Assembly (NCBI GenBank): GCA_946803715.1
Contig: CAMPET010000670.1
Location: 1 to 11,357 of the forward strand
Length of the DNA: 11,357 bases
Direction of reading: 5' to 3'
From: Beroe ovata
Taxonomy: Eukaryota; Ctenophora; Nuda; Beroida; Beroidae
Shown here piece after piece: positions 1 through 7,070 of the stretch (its first letter is position 1; the number at the start of each line of letters is the position of its first letter). The notes beneath the pieces are model-generated. The model saw only the letters and a list, made by a program, of their open reading frames with translations, searched no databases and was not told the origin of the DNA. The translations under genes were made by a program, and so were the position numbers.

Positions 1-399
1 TGACTGAAAATGATATGACTGATATAACTGATATGACTGAGAATGAAATGATGATGTACCGCTGAAAGAATGACAGTTAAAGCAAGATGACATAGATAGA
101 TTAAGATAGTATGAGAATGAAAATTGTGATGATGGAGATGTGATGATGTAGATTATAAAGTAGATGTGAATGTGATGTAGATGTGAATGTGATGTAAATG
201 AGAATTGTGATGAGGTGTGTGAAGAATAAAGGACGTGATAAATGGGAAAGGAATTAAATGGGTATGTAAACGGATGAATGACATCAAATGTGGTATACTG
301 CTTGTATGGAATAATATGACACGCGCACTACTTGAGCCACCTGACACTTAATAATTTACTAATTAATGAGAAATAACTTCAGAATACGTAATCAATCAC
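1..399 (+). repeat. Upstream partial LTR-end copy (matches 826-1237)
   Basis: This segment aligns throughout with 826-1237. It differs by about six substitutions and by three indels in which the downstream copy has 4, 8 and 1 extra bases. All three lie in short-period or homopolymer tracts, as replication slippage would produce. It begins inside the repeat, so the window starts within an older or tandem copy. The match stops sharply at 399, where sequence from the element's 3' region begins. It contains no gene. An antisense open frame at 153-347 is a by-product of the TGA-rich, C-poor composition. Confidence 0.9.
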
Positions 400-563
400 A
401 TGATATTGTATAGTCCCATCACTCTTGACACTCCTGTATGCATGAAACGTCATCGATACTATGTGGAATCTCCTGTTTTCCGCAGTCAGTAACCCATACC
501 ATTCCTAACTAAGGGGATTGCAACTCCTCCCTCTATGATCGTAATGTGTACTTAGGCTTTTAA
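400..563 (+). repeat. Copy of the element's 3' UTR, PPT and LTR start (matches 9628-9791)
   Basis: All 164 bases align without gaps to 9628-9791 with three substitutions. The segment includes the polypurine-like AAGGGGA at 511-517 followed by TG at 519. It is therefore the 3' end of an upstream internal region plus the first bases of the LTR that leads into the full-length element. It follows an LTR end directly, so the upstream copy has lost its coding region, or two LTRs abut here. The homology ends exactly at the N in position 564. Confidence 0.9.
511..520 (+). other. Candidate polypurine tract / LTR start, upstream copy
   Basis: AAGGGGA (511-517) lies one base before TG (519-520), the dinucleotide expected at an LTR start. 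The same arrangement is at 9739-9748, where a polypurine tract is expected between env and the 3' LTR. The tract is short for a Ty3/Gypsy primer site, so this is a candidate only. Confidence 0.4.
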
Positions 564-564
564 N
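564..564. other. Ambiguous base at a repeat boundary (likely assembly joint)
   Basis: The single N sits immediately after the last base of the 400-563 / 9628-9791 homology. To its right the sequence no longer resembles what follows 9791. An unresolved gap or contig join is the simplest reading, so LTR sequence may be missing here. Confidence 0.6.
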
Positions 565-825
565 ATAAGATACTACGTAGTAACATAAGTGTCAGAACAC
601 TTTCTTTTCACCTTTAAATGTCAATATAACTAATGGCATATGCCTTAGATTATATAGCATTGGACGCTGGCCGTGTGTAGGGGACACAATCAAACGATAA
701 CTTCGAGCCAGAGGACGGAATTCGCCCTTGAACTATGGCCTCTTTTGAGTAATTAGGTAAAAGGGTCCAAATTGTACTAATCGCAGCTGTGAACTAGAAA
801 CAATGTGATCGAGTATGAAATGATA
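565..825 (+). other. Noncoding stretch, probable 5' LTR interior
   Basis: This stretch of about 260 bases has no gene on either strand. It holds a perfect 12-bp palindrome (571-582, TACTACGTAGTA), a 10-bp palindrome (635-644, GGCATATGCC) and an AT-rich TTATATAG at about 647 that could be a weak TATA element. It also contains GAATTCGCCCTT at 718-729, which is identical to the junction sequence of TOPO-TA cloning vectors. It has no recognisable counterpart in 9792-11134, where the 3' LTR should carry one. Either the two LTRs are different partial assemblies or this is a non-LTR insert. Confidence 0.45.
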
Positions 826-1237
826 TGACTGAAAATGATATGACTGATATAACTGATATGACTGAGAATGAAATGATGATGTACCGCTGAGAGAATGACA
901 GTTAAAGCAAGATGACATAGATAGATTAAGATAGATAGTATGAGAATAAAAATTGTGATGATGTGATGATGGAGATGTGATGATGTAGATTATAAGGTAG
1001 ATGTGAATGTAATGTAGATGTGAATGTGATGTAAATGAGAATTGTGATGAGGTGTTTGAAGAATAAAGGACGTGATAAATGGGAAAGGAATTAAAATGGG
1101 TATGTAAACGGATGAATGACATCAAATGTGGTATACTGCTTGTATGGAATAATATGACACGCGCACTACTTGAGCCACCTGACACTTAATAATTTACTAA
1201 TTAATGAGAAATAACTCCAGAATACGTAATCAATCAC
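826..1237 (+). repeat. 5' LTR end region, second copy (matches 1-399)
   Basis: This is the end of the 5' LTR in front of gag. The first part (about 822-1090) is strongly C-depleted and made of short tandem units. GATATGACT-like 9-mers recur at 822-863, and a 17-base unit beginning GTAGATGTGAATGT is doubled at about 1000-1035. AATAAA occurs at 1062-1067, a possible LTR polyadenylation signal, with a counterpart at 225-230. The last part (1170-1237) is also present at 11136-11203. The shared sequence ends with AATCAATCAC. Confidence 0.8.
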
Positions 1238-1276
1238 GGTATTTAACGTTTACTTATCGTAGAATATCGATAACAT
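1170..1276 (+). repeat. LTR end plus leader, also present at 11136-11242
   Basis: The 107 bases align without gaps to 11136-11242 with one substitution. The first 68 bases belong to the LTR-end repeat, and the rest is the short leader up to the gag start codon. No convincing tRNA primer-binding site is present: the only TGG is at 1276-1278 and overlaps the gag ATG. Confidence 0.85.
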
Positions 1277-2441
1277 GGCGGAAAGAGCTCGAAATACTCC
1301 TCCGATTCCTCCAAGGGATGATCATTATCCAATTGACGATTCAGAAGATCCATTTGCACTTGGCAATACGGACCCTCCACCTGTCGAAAATGATCATGAG
1401 TCTCATGCACCTCAAATTGGCAGAAGCCCCGTCCAGTTCAATTATCTCCAGGCACCACAGCGTTATAAAAAGGGGCAGGATTTGCTTTTGTTCTTGCGGA
1501 GATTTGAATCTTATGCTAATGCGATGGGAGCTGATGACCATATGAGGAAACATTGGCTCATCAATTTGCTTTGTGACCACACCCTACAAGCCATAGACCG
1601 CTACCTAACTCCATGCATCACGTATCAAGAAATCGTTGACATCCTTAAACAAGTACAAGGACTTAACGACCAGAATAAGGAGAAACTGATACAAACGTTG
1701 CGAACGACTAGACGCGGAGTAAATGAGGACATCCGAGAGTTTTATACCAAGATATACGAACTTGCCAGGAAATGTTATCCAACCAGTGACGAAATCAAAA
1801 ACCATATGGTCAGAGAAATCTTCGTGAACAATATACAATACCCAGAAATAAGTGCAAGGCTCCGAGAACACCCCTCCTTTACAAATGAAGAGCTTTTGGA
1901 ACTAGCCGTTACTCTTGAAAGTTGTCGGGCTGCTAATAATGTGGCAGTGCCAATAGCTGCTGTAGATACAACAACAGGGACTGGTGTTAAAACACAGAAT
2001 GCAGAGGGTACAATGGAGACGCTCATTGAAATGTTTCGCAACTTCATGAATACAAGCAACCAACAACATAACCAGAATGTTCCAGCACAGGAATTTCAAC
2101 CGGGTGGTTCATATAGATATGCAGGATCAATGAGGACGCGAGGATTGCCAACAACAACACACAACACTGGTCGCAATGGAATAGACCATGGAATGTCATA
2201 TAACCAAGGGTACCAGAACCAAAGGGGAAATCATCATGGCTGGAACAATAGAGGGAATGGCTACAGAGGAAGAGGTTATCATAATGGTTACCGGCAGTCC
2301 TATAATCGTGGTGGAAGATCTAGCTATAGGCCAGCGTCTAACCCATTCCCCCGATTCCAAGACAACCAGCGATCGTATCAAAACCGACCTCCTCCGGCAT
2401 CTGGACTTCGAAGAGGAAGTTATCGTCAGTCGGATTTTTAA
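1275..2441 (+). CDS. gag: Gag-like structural polyprotein without a CCHC knuckle
   Basis: This 388-aa protein is in the position of a retroelement Gag, which assembles particles and packages RNA in the cytoplasm. The N-terminus (residues 1-50) is acidic and proline-rich. Residues about 53-235 look like a Ty3/Gypsy capsid region: a helical domain starting near FNYLQAPQRY, then a second helical part with KLIQTLRTTRRG, IREFYTKIYELARKCYP and a conserved-looking LREHPSFTNEELLELA. The last 110 residues are rich in Arg, Gly, Tyr, Asn and Gln with repeated RG pairs. There is no CX2CX4HX4C zinc knuckle, so this tail is the likely RNA-binding element, comparable in principle to the GR boxes of foamy viruses. 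The ATG at 1275 is the first in frame after the leader. The stop at 2439-2441 lies within the frameshift signal that leads to pol. Assignment as Gag is firm from context and length; sub-domain limits are approximate. Confidence 0.9.
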   Translation: MAERARNTPPIPPRDDHYPIDDSEDPFALGNTDPPPVENDHESHAPQIGRSPVQFNYLQAPQRYKKGQDLLLFLRRFESYANAMGADDHMRKHWLINLLCDHTLQAIDRYLTPCITYQEIVDILKQVQGLNDQNKEKLIQTLRTTRRGVNEDIREFYTKIYELARKCYPTSDEIKNHMVREIFVNNIQYPEISARLREHPSFTNEELLELAVTLESCRAANNVAVPIAAVDTTTGTGVKTQNAEGTMETLIEMFRNFMNTSNQQHNQNVPAQEFQPGGSYRYAGSMRTRGLPTTTHNTGRNGIDHGMSYNQGYQNQRGNHHGWNNRGNGYRGRGYHNGYRQSYNRGGRSSYRPASNPFPRFQDNQRSYQNRPPPASGLRRGSYRQSDF

Positions 2442-2470
2442 TTGAGGACTCCCTGAGGTCAGGGGAGTCC
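2432..2470 (+). promoter_or_regulatory. -1 ribosomal frameshift signal at the gag stop
   Basis: The heptamer GGATTTT (2432-2438) is in the gag phase G GAT TTT, right before the gag TAA (2439-2441). It differs only in its last base from GGAUUUA, the known MMTV pro-pol slippery site. After a 7-nt spacer comes a GC-rich hairpin. GGACTCC (2446-2452) pairs with GGAGTCC (2464-2470), CTG (2453-2455) pairs with CAG (2460-2462), one G (2463) is bulged and the loop is AGGT. The pol frame is the -1 frame, is open upstream of this point and has no ATG near its start. Slippery site, spacer, stem and frame all agree. Confidence 0.85.
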
Positions 2471-5400
2471 CGAACTGATCAAATTGTGAGATTAGAGTCC
2501 GAGAGTTCACCTTTGAATAATAGCAAAGGCACTATCATTCATGACACACTATCACATGAAATATCATCTGCTAACAATGATATAACTATCAACACATCCA
2601 CCAATGGTGAACTCCCACATATCACAGTCGAAATAAACGGGCACATGGTTCAAACACTGATTGATAGTGGGTCGGGAGCAAACTTAATAAGTGATAGTTT
2701 AGCAGACACTATTCCTAACCTCCACATAAGACCTTCGAATGTTTCTTTGCTTAGCATCACAAACTCTCCAATCAGAGTAGTAGGAGAATGTACAACACAG
2801 ATAACGCTAGGAAGTAAGCAATATCTTGTAGATGCTATCATAGCTAATATAGAGACGGCTAATTTAGTTCTCGGTAACCCCTTCATTCGTGAATATAAGT
2901 GTACTGTAAACCTTGACGAGAGGGTACTCAAGGTTCCCACTCTAGACCAACAGAGCTCCACAGTTTCAGTTAACAGAATACCTATCAACTTTGTTAATAA
3001 CAAGAGCCGTGATGACACACATCAGAAGGAATCTATTGAGTCCGATAATACTAATCAACCCAAAGAGATAGGCCAAGTTAAGTGTCTGAATGATGTGACT
3101 GTTGAACAAAATCAAGGTAAATGGGTGAATGTTGTATTACCGGAGTTGCCACCGAACGTAGTGGGATCTGATACAAATTACTATTATTTTATCCATCCTT
3201 CATATTCCGTCGAAGAATGTATGCCATCTCAGGTCACCAATTTTGATTCAGAAGCACCGGTGTTAATTGTGAACACATCCGATGTAGCAATAGAATTGAA
3301 AAAGGGTGATGTTGTTGGAAGTCTATGGGCCACTACCGAACATTACCCATTGCAAAGCAGTACTAATGACCAATCCTTACTAGTTGGATCTATGAATCTA
3401 TCGAACAACCCTTTGCAGCTATCGGACGCCGAAATAGCATCTAGATGGGACACATTATGTAAGGTGCTTAATGTTGATAAGTGGGACATATCTGAACAGG
3501 ACAAATTGCAAGCTTTATCAGTTATCAGGGAATACCAATTTACCTTTGCTCTTCCGGATGAGCCGTTAGGACTGCTTACAAATTATGAACATACATTAAA
3601 TGTAGGGGATAGTAAGCCAATAAGCCAGCGGCCACGGCCATTGACAAAGGATAAACTTATCGAGGTCGACAAGTTGGTCCAACAGCTCTTAGATAGAGGA
3701 CTCATCAGACCATCTAGATCACCGTGGTCCTCCCCTATTACATTAGCTAAGAAAGGAGACAATTCATGGCGTCTTTGCATAGATTATCGACAAGTTAATA
3801 AACAATTAGTCAAGGATTCGTTTCCACTACCAAACATTAACACACTGTTGAACACGATGAAACAATCTAAGTACTTCAGTAGCTTTGATCTAGCGAGTGG
3901 GTACCACCAAATCAAAATCCGTGAGAGTGACATTCCAATAACAGCTTTTTGTACTCCTGTAGGATTATGGGAATTTCTAGTTCTACCATTCGGTATCACC
4001 TCAGGGCCAGCTTCTTTCGCACGTGCAATAAGATCTGAGCTGAACTTGGACCCTGAAAAAGCAGATTCTTTCTTTGATGATATCTTATGCGGCGGAATGA
4101 CGTTTGGGGAACACATTTCGAATATTCGGCATGTATTAGAATCGCTTCACCGCGTCAATCTACGTCTTAAATCCAAAAAATGTACCCTATTTGCAAGAGA
4201 AATATCTTTCCTAGGTCACACTATTTCGGAAAATGGGATAAGTTGTACCGATGATAAGATAAAGGCAATAAAGGCACTACCATCCCCAAGTTCACCTAAA
4301 GAACTTCGTTCATATCTCGGTATGATGGGATATTACCGGCGATTTGTGAGGAACTTTAGTATAATTGCCAGGGAACTTCATAGACTGTCCGTTTTGGATA
4401 AAAAGGACTTTGAATGGACTGCAGAGGCAGAGCAAGCGTTCACTACATTGAAGGAAAGATTGACATCTAGTCCAATATTAACTGTACCCAAGGAAGGGGA
4501 CAGTTTTGTTCTTGTCACGGATAGCTGTAAGATAGGAATGGGTGCAGTACTAACTGTTGATAGACCAGAAGGACGTAAAGTTGTTTCTTATGCTAGTCAT
4601 GTTTTGGAAAAATCAAGAACACATTACGAAGCAACCAAACTAGAAATGTACGCTGTCGTATACTATGTTCAACATTACAAGTTCTTCCTTAAACCAAAAC
4701 CATTCATCATTGAGACTGACCATCGATGCCTGCAATATCTCAATAACTTCAAGGACCCTCCTGCCTTGATAGCTAGGTGGATATCCATTCTTTCTGAGTA
4801 CCAGTATTCTATTGTGTATAAACCCAATACTAATGGTATAATACGACTTGCAGACGTTCTGAGCCGAAATCCATTGTTAGAAGTAGATGATGACCCTGGT
4901 AAAACTAAGCTAAGTACCCGAATTTCTCATGATGAACAACCCTCAGCCGAGGAAAAATGTCAATACTGTATTGATGTGGTACCAAATGCTAGTGACAGCC
5001 CTTGTGAAAATGTGTCAACTGAGATTATTCAGCATGTAGACCTGTCCAGTACTAATGAAAATGAAACTATAACAAGTGCTCCTAGCTCAAACAATACCAT
5101 GCCTGTTGTTATTGAACCGTCACAAGAATCGAAAAGCGAAGACGTGATAGAGGACAGTCATTTACATCTTATAAAACAGTACCAGAAAAAGGATAAGGAT
5201 ATAATTACACTCCGAAATTTTATGAAAAGTGGTCGCGATGCATCTGCACAAGGTATTCAGTCGCCCACTGTACGTTTTTATTGGAGTAGAAATAAAAACC
5301 TTAAGGAGAAACAAGGTATTCTTACTTATAAGGATAAGCGTGGTAACTGTCGGATCATAATTCCCAGAAGTCAAATCAAAACGGTTTTGGAGTATGCACA

Positions 5401-6862
5401 CAATGATATGACAGCGGGCCACCATTCAACTGAGAAAATGTTACCCATACTTAGGCGGAGGTTCCACTGGGTTGAAATGAGAAAGGATATCGAGTTGTTT
5501 TGTAAGTGCTGTACAAGTTGTGGAAAACATAAGAAACCTCGCCGAAATAGGGGTCAAGCACCTCTATTATTGACGAAAGTGAGTGCTAGATTCGAAAGAA
5601 TTAGTGTTGACATTGCAGGGCCATTTACACGCACACAAAGAAATAACGTCTTCGTTCTAGTCGGTATCTGCTGCTTTTCGAAGTTCGGATTTGCTTTCCC
5701 AACGCCATCTATCGAAAGCCAAACTATTGCCAGATTAATGCTAGACCGTTATTTCATATACTTTGGTTTTCCGACAAAAGTACACTCCGATGCGGGCACT
5801 AATTTCATAAGCGAGTTGATGAAACAATTCTACAAACTGCTTGGAATAAAACAAACTAATAGCCTGGCTTGGGTTCCGCAGCAAAACGGGGCAAGTGAAA
5901 GATTCATTCAGTCCCTTAAGGGAATGATCTGCCACTATGCCGAATCGAAACCCAGATCCTGGGATTTGATGATCTCACCATGTGTTCTCGCGTATAATAA
6001 CCAAATTCATTCCACAACAAGGGTATCACCTCAGGAAATGGTGATGGGAGAACCTGCTCGGCTAGCCATTGATATGTTGTGGGGTAAGCCACCTATTGCT
6101 GATGATGATGACGATTGTGAATTCGTTAGGGACCTCAGAAACTCACTACATGAGGTACATGATTATGCCAGGGACCATATGAACACTAGCATTAAATCTA
6201 CTAAGGCCCTAATCGATAAGAAACAGTACGGGGAACCGTTTCAAGTAGGAGACCATGTGTGGCTTTTGCGAGGATACTTCGATAGCGGGTCTCGTAAATT
6301 TCAGCGAAAATATGATGGAATTTTTAGGGTCCATGAAAGGGTCGCTAATGTCGGGTACACCATTGTGCACATCGAAACCGGGGAAACTCAAACTGTACAC
6401 TTCAACCGCTTGAAACGAGCATATGTGGGAGATCTGGATTTTTCACTTACACCTGGTCAATTGATAGTCAAATCAAATGAACAGGATGGTGCAAAGCGGG
6501 AATCTAAAGAAGGTGATAATGAGTTAGATAGTGCTGCTGAGGGATTGGTTAATGGTAACTTAGGGGAAGAGAGGGACAGCGATGAAGGGGACGAGGAATC
6601 AGACTCTAATGAACCATGGCACGGGATTTTGATAAACAAACTTCCACAACTAGCTAGCCAGACACAACCTTCACTCCCTCACTCAAATGCAGCAACTAAT
6701 CAAAACTACCAACAGCCACAATCACATGGCACTGCACCTAGGAGTAGTAATAATTCACCGATACCAAGTAGTCAACTACCAGCCACTAATCGTCGTTACC
6801 CTCTTCGAAATCGGAGGAAACCGAACTTTTATACCAACTCGGTACGAAGAATTAATCTATAA
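2438..6862 (+). CDS. pol: Pol polyprotein: protease, RT, RNase H, integrase (made as Gag-Pol)
   Basis: Pol supplies the enzymes that mature the particle, copy the RNA and integrate the DNA. The start given is the first codon after the predicted -1 frameshift; the first in-frame ATG (about 2645) is too late because it lies inside the protease. Residues below count from nt 2486. Protease: D60-S-G, with flap-side LVLGNP near 127. RT about 365-560: D468 in SFDLASGYHQ, LPFGITSGPASF, and catalytic F-F-D531-D532, with Phe where YxDD is usual. RNase H about 668-795: D679 and the closing LADVLSR near 788. Integrase: H972/H979 and C1009/C1012 of the zinc-binding domain, then D1042, D1102 and E1138 with exactly 35 residues between the last two. 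A GPY/F-like module (KYDGIFRV) lies at about 1250-1312. No chromodomain is seen. The C-terminal 130 residues are acidic, then Ser/Asn/Gln-rich, ending in a basic RYPLRNRRKP motif that may act in nuclear entry or DNA binding. The frame has no internal stop. Confidence 0.95.
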   Translation, partial: LIEDSLRSGESRTDQIVRLESESSPLNNSKGTIIHDTLSHEISSANNDITINTSTNGELPHITVEINGHMVQTLIDSGSGANLISDSLADTIPNLHIRPSNVSLLSITNSPIRVVGECTTQITLGSKQYLVDAIIANIETANLVLGNPFIREYKCTVNLDERVLKVPTLDQQSSTVSVNRIPINFVNNKSRDDTHQKESIESDNTNQPKEIGQVKCLNDVTVEQNQGKWVNVVLPELPPNVVGSDTNYYYFIHPSYSVEECMPSQVTNFDSEAPVLIVNTSDVAIELKKGDVVGSLWATTEHYPLQSSTNDQSLLVGSMNLSNNPLQLSDAEIASRWDTLCKVLNVDKWDISEQDKLQALSVIREYQFTFALPDEPLGLLTNYEHTLNVGDSKPISQRPRPLTKDKLIEVDKLVQQLLDRGLIRPSRSPWSSPITLAKKGDNSWRLCIDYRQVNKQLVKDSFPLPNINTLLNTMKQSKYFSSFDLASGYHQIKIRESDIPITAFCTPVGLWEFLVLPFGITSGPASFARAIRSELNLDPEKADSFFDDILCGGMTFGEHISNIRHVLESLHRVNLRLKSKKCTLFAREISFLGHTISENGISCTDDKIKAIKALPSPSSPKELRSYLGMMGYYRRFVRNFSIIARELHRLSVLDKKDFEWTAEAEQAFTTLKERLTSSPILTVPKEGDSFVLVTDSCKIGMGAVLTVDRPEGRKVVSYASHVLEKSRTHYEATKLEMYAVVYYVQHYKFFLKPKPFIIETDHRCLQYLNNFKDPPALIARWISILSEYQYSIVYKPNTNGIIRLADVLSRNPLLEVDDDPGKTKLSTRISHDEQPSAEEKCQYCIDVVPNASDSPCENVSTEIIQHVDLSSTNENETITSAPSSNNTMPVVIEPSQESKSEDVIEDSHLHLIKQYQKKDKDIITLRNFMKSGRDASAQGIQSPTVRFYWSRNKNLKEKQGILTYKDKRGNCRIIIPRSQIKTVLEYAHNDMTAGHHSTEKMLPILRRRFHWVEMRKDIELFCKCCTSCGKHKKPRRNRGQAPLLLTKVSARFERISVDIAGPFTRTQRNNVFVLVGICCFSKFGFAFPTPSIESQTIARLMLDRYFIYFGFPTKVHSDAGTNFISELMKQFYKLLGIKQTNSLAWVPQQNGASERFIQSLKGMICHYAESKPRSWDLMISPCVLAYNNQIHSTTRVSPQEMVMGEPARLAIDMLWGKPPIADDDDDCEFVRDLRNSLHEVHDYARDHMNTSIKSTKALIDKKQYGEPFQVGDHVWLLRGYFDSGSRKFQRKYDGIFRVHERVANVGYTIVHIETGETQTVHFNRLKRAYVGDLDFSLTPGQLIVKSNEQDGAKRESKEGDNELDSAAEGLVNGNLGEERDSDEGDEESDSNEPWHGILINKLPQLASQTQPSLPHSNAATNQNYQQPQSHGTAPRSSNNSPIPSSQLPATNRRYPLRNRRKPNFYTNSVRRINL

Positions 6863-7052
6863 TAATTGCGATAGCAATGATTTCTGTTGTATACATGTCT
6901 AACTTGCGATAAATGTAGTTTTTTTAAGATGAAAGTGAATAAAGGAAAATTAGCATACTATATAATACTCATAGTATTTAAAGACAGGAACTCTCGAAAA
7001 TCATATTGTATAAATCATATTGTACTATAACTCTTGTGTTTAATTGCTTTTA
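6863..7052 (+). other. Pol-to-small-ORF spacer, AT-rich
   Basis: This gap of about 190 bases has no gene. It contains an AATAAA at 6938-6943, which could cause premature polyadenylation of genomic RNA. It also has a TATA-like ACTATATAATA at about 6958, a 12-base direct repeat AATCATATTGTA near 7000 and 7015, and a T-rich stretch leading toward the possible splice acceptor at 7070. No promoter or terminator can be asserted. Confidence 0.5.
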
Positions 7053-7070
7053 TCGGCAAAACGATTACAG
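7036..7070 (+). promoter_or_regulatory. Possible 3' splice site for a subgenomic RNA
   Basis: A T-rich stretch (about 7036-7053) is followed by ATTACAG ending at 7070, and the ATG of the small ORF starts at the next base. Env genes of Gypsy-type elements are known to be expressed from spliced RNA, and this is the best acceptor seen upstream of env. The matching donor was not identified. The pyrimidine tract is interrupted, so confidence is moderate to low. Confidence 0.35.
7053..7069 (+). repeat. Left arm of a 17-bp perfect inverted repeat
   Basis: TCGGCAAAACGATTACA is the exact reverse complement of 7416-7432. The arm ends two bases before the ATG of the small ORF. In RNA the two arms could form a 17-bp stem with the whole ORF in the loop. 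Confidence 0.95.

Noticed and set aside
153-347. Antisense ORF in the first repeat copy, starting MSGGSSS
   Set aside because: It is the C-poor repeat read backwards. Its homologue in the second copy (733-1185) diverges after about 30 residues because of indels of 4, 8 and 1 bases. The composition is His/Ser/Ile low complexity and the frame is not conserved.
733-1185. Antisense 150-aa ORF in the second repeat copy
   Set aside because: It shares the same cause as the copy at 153-347: few TAA/TAG/TGA on the minus strand due to base bias. There is no domain, and the frame is not kept between copies.
2486-2488. GTG at 2486 as the start of pol
   Set aside because: GTG is not a normal eukaryotic start. 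The frame is open upstream through the end of gag, and the frameshift signal explains pol expression.
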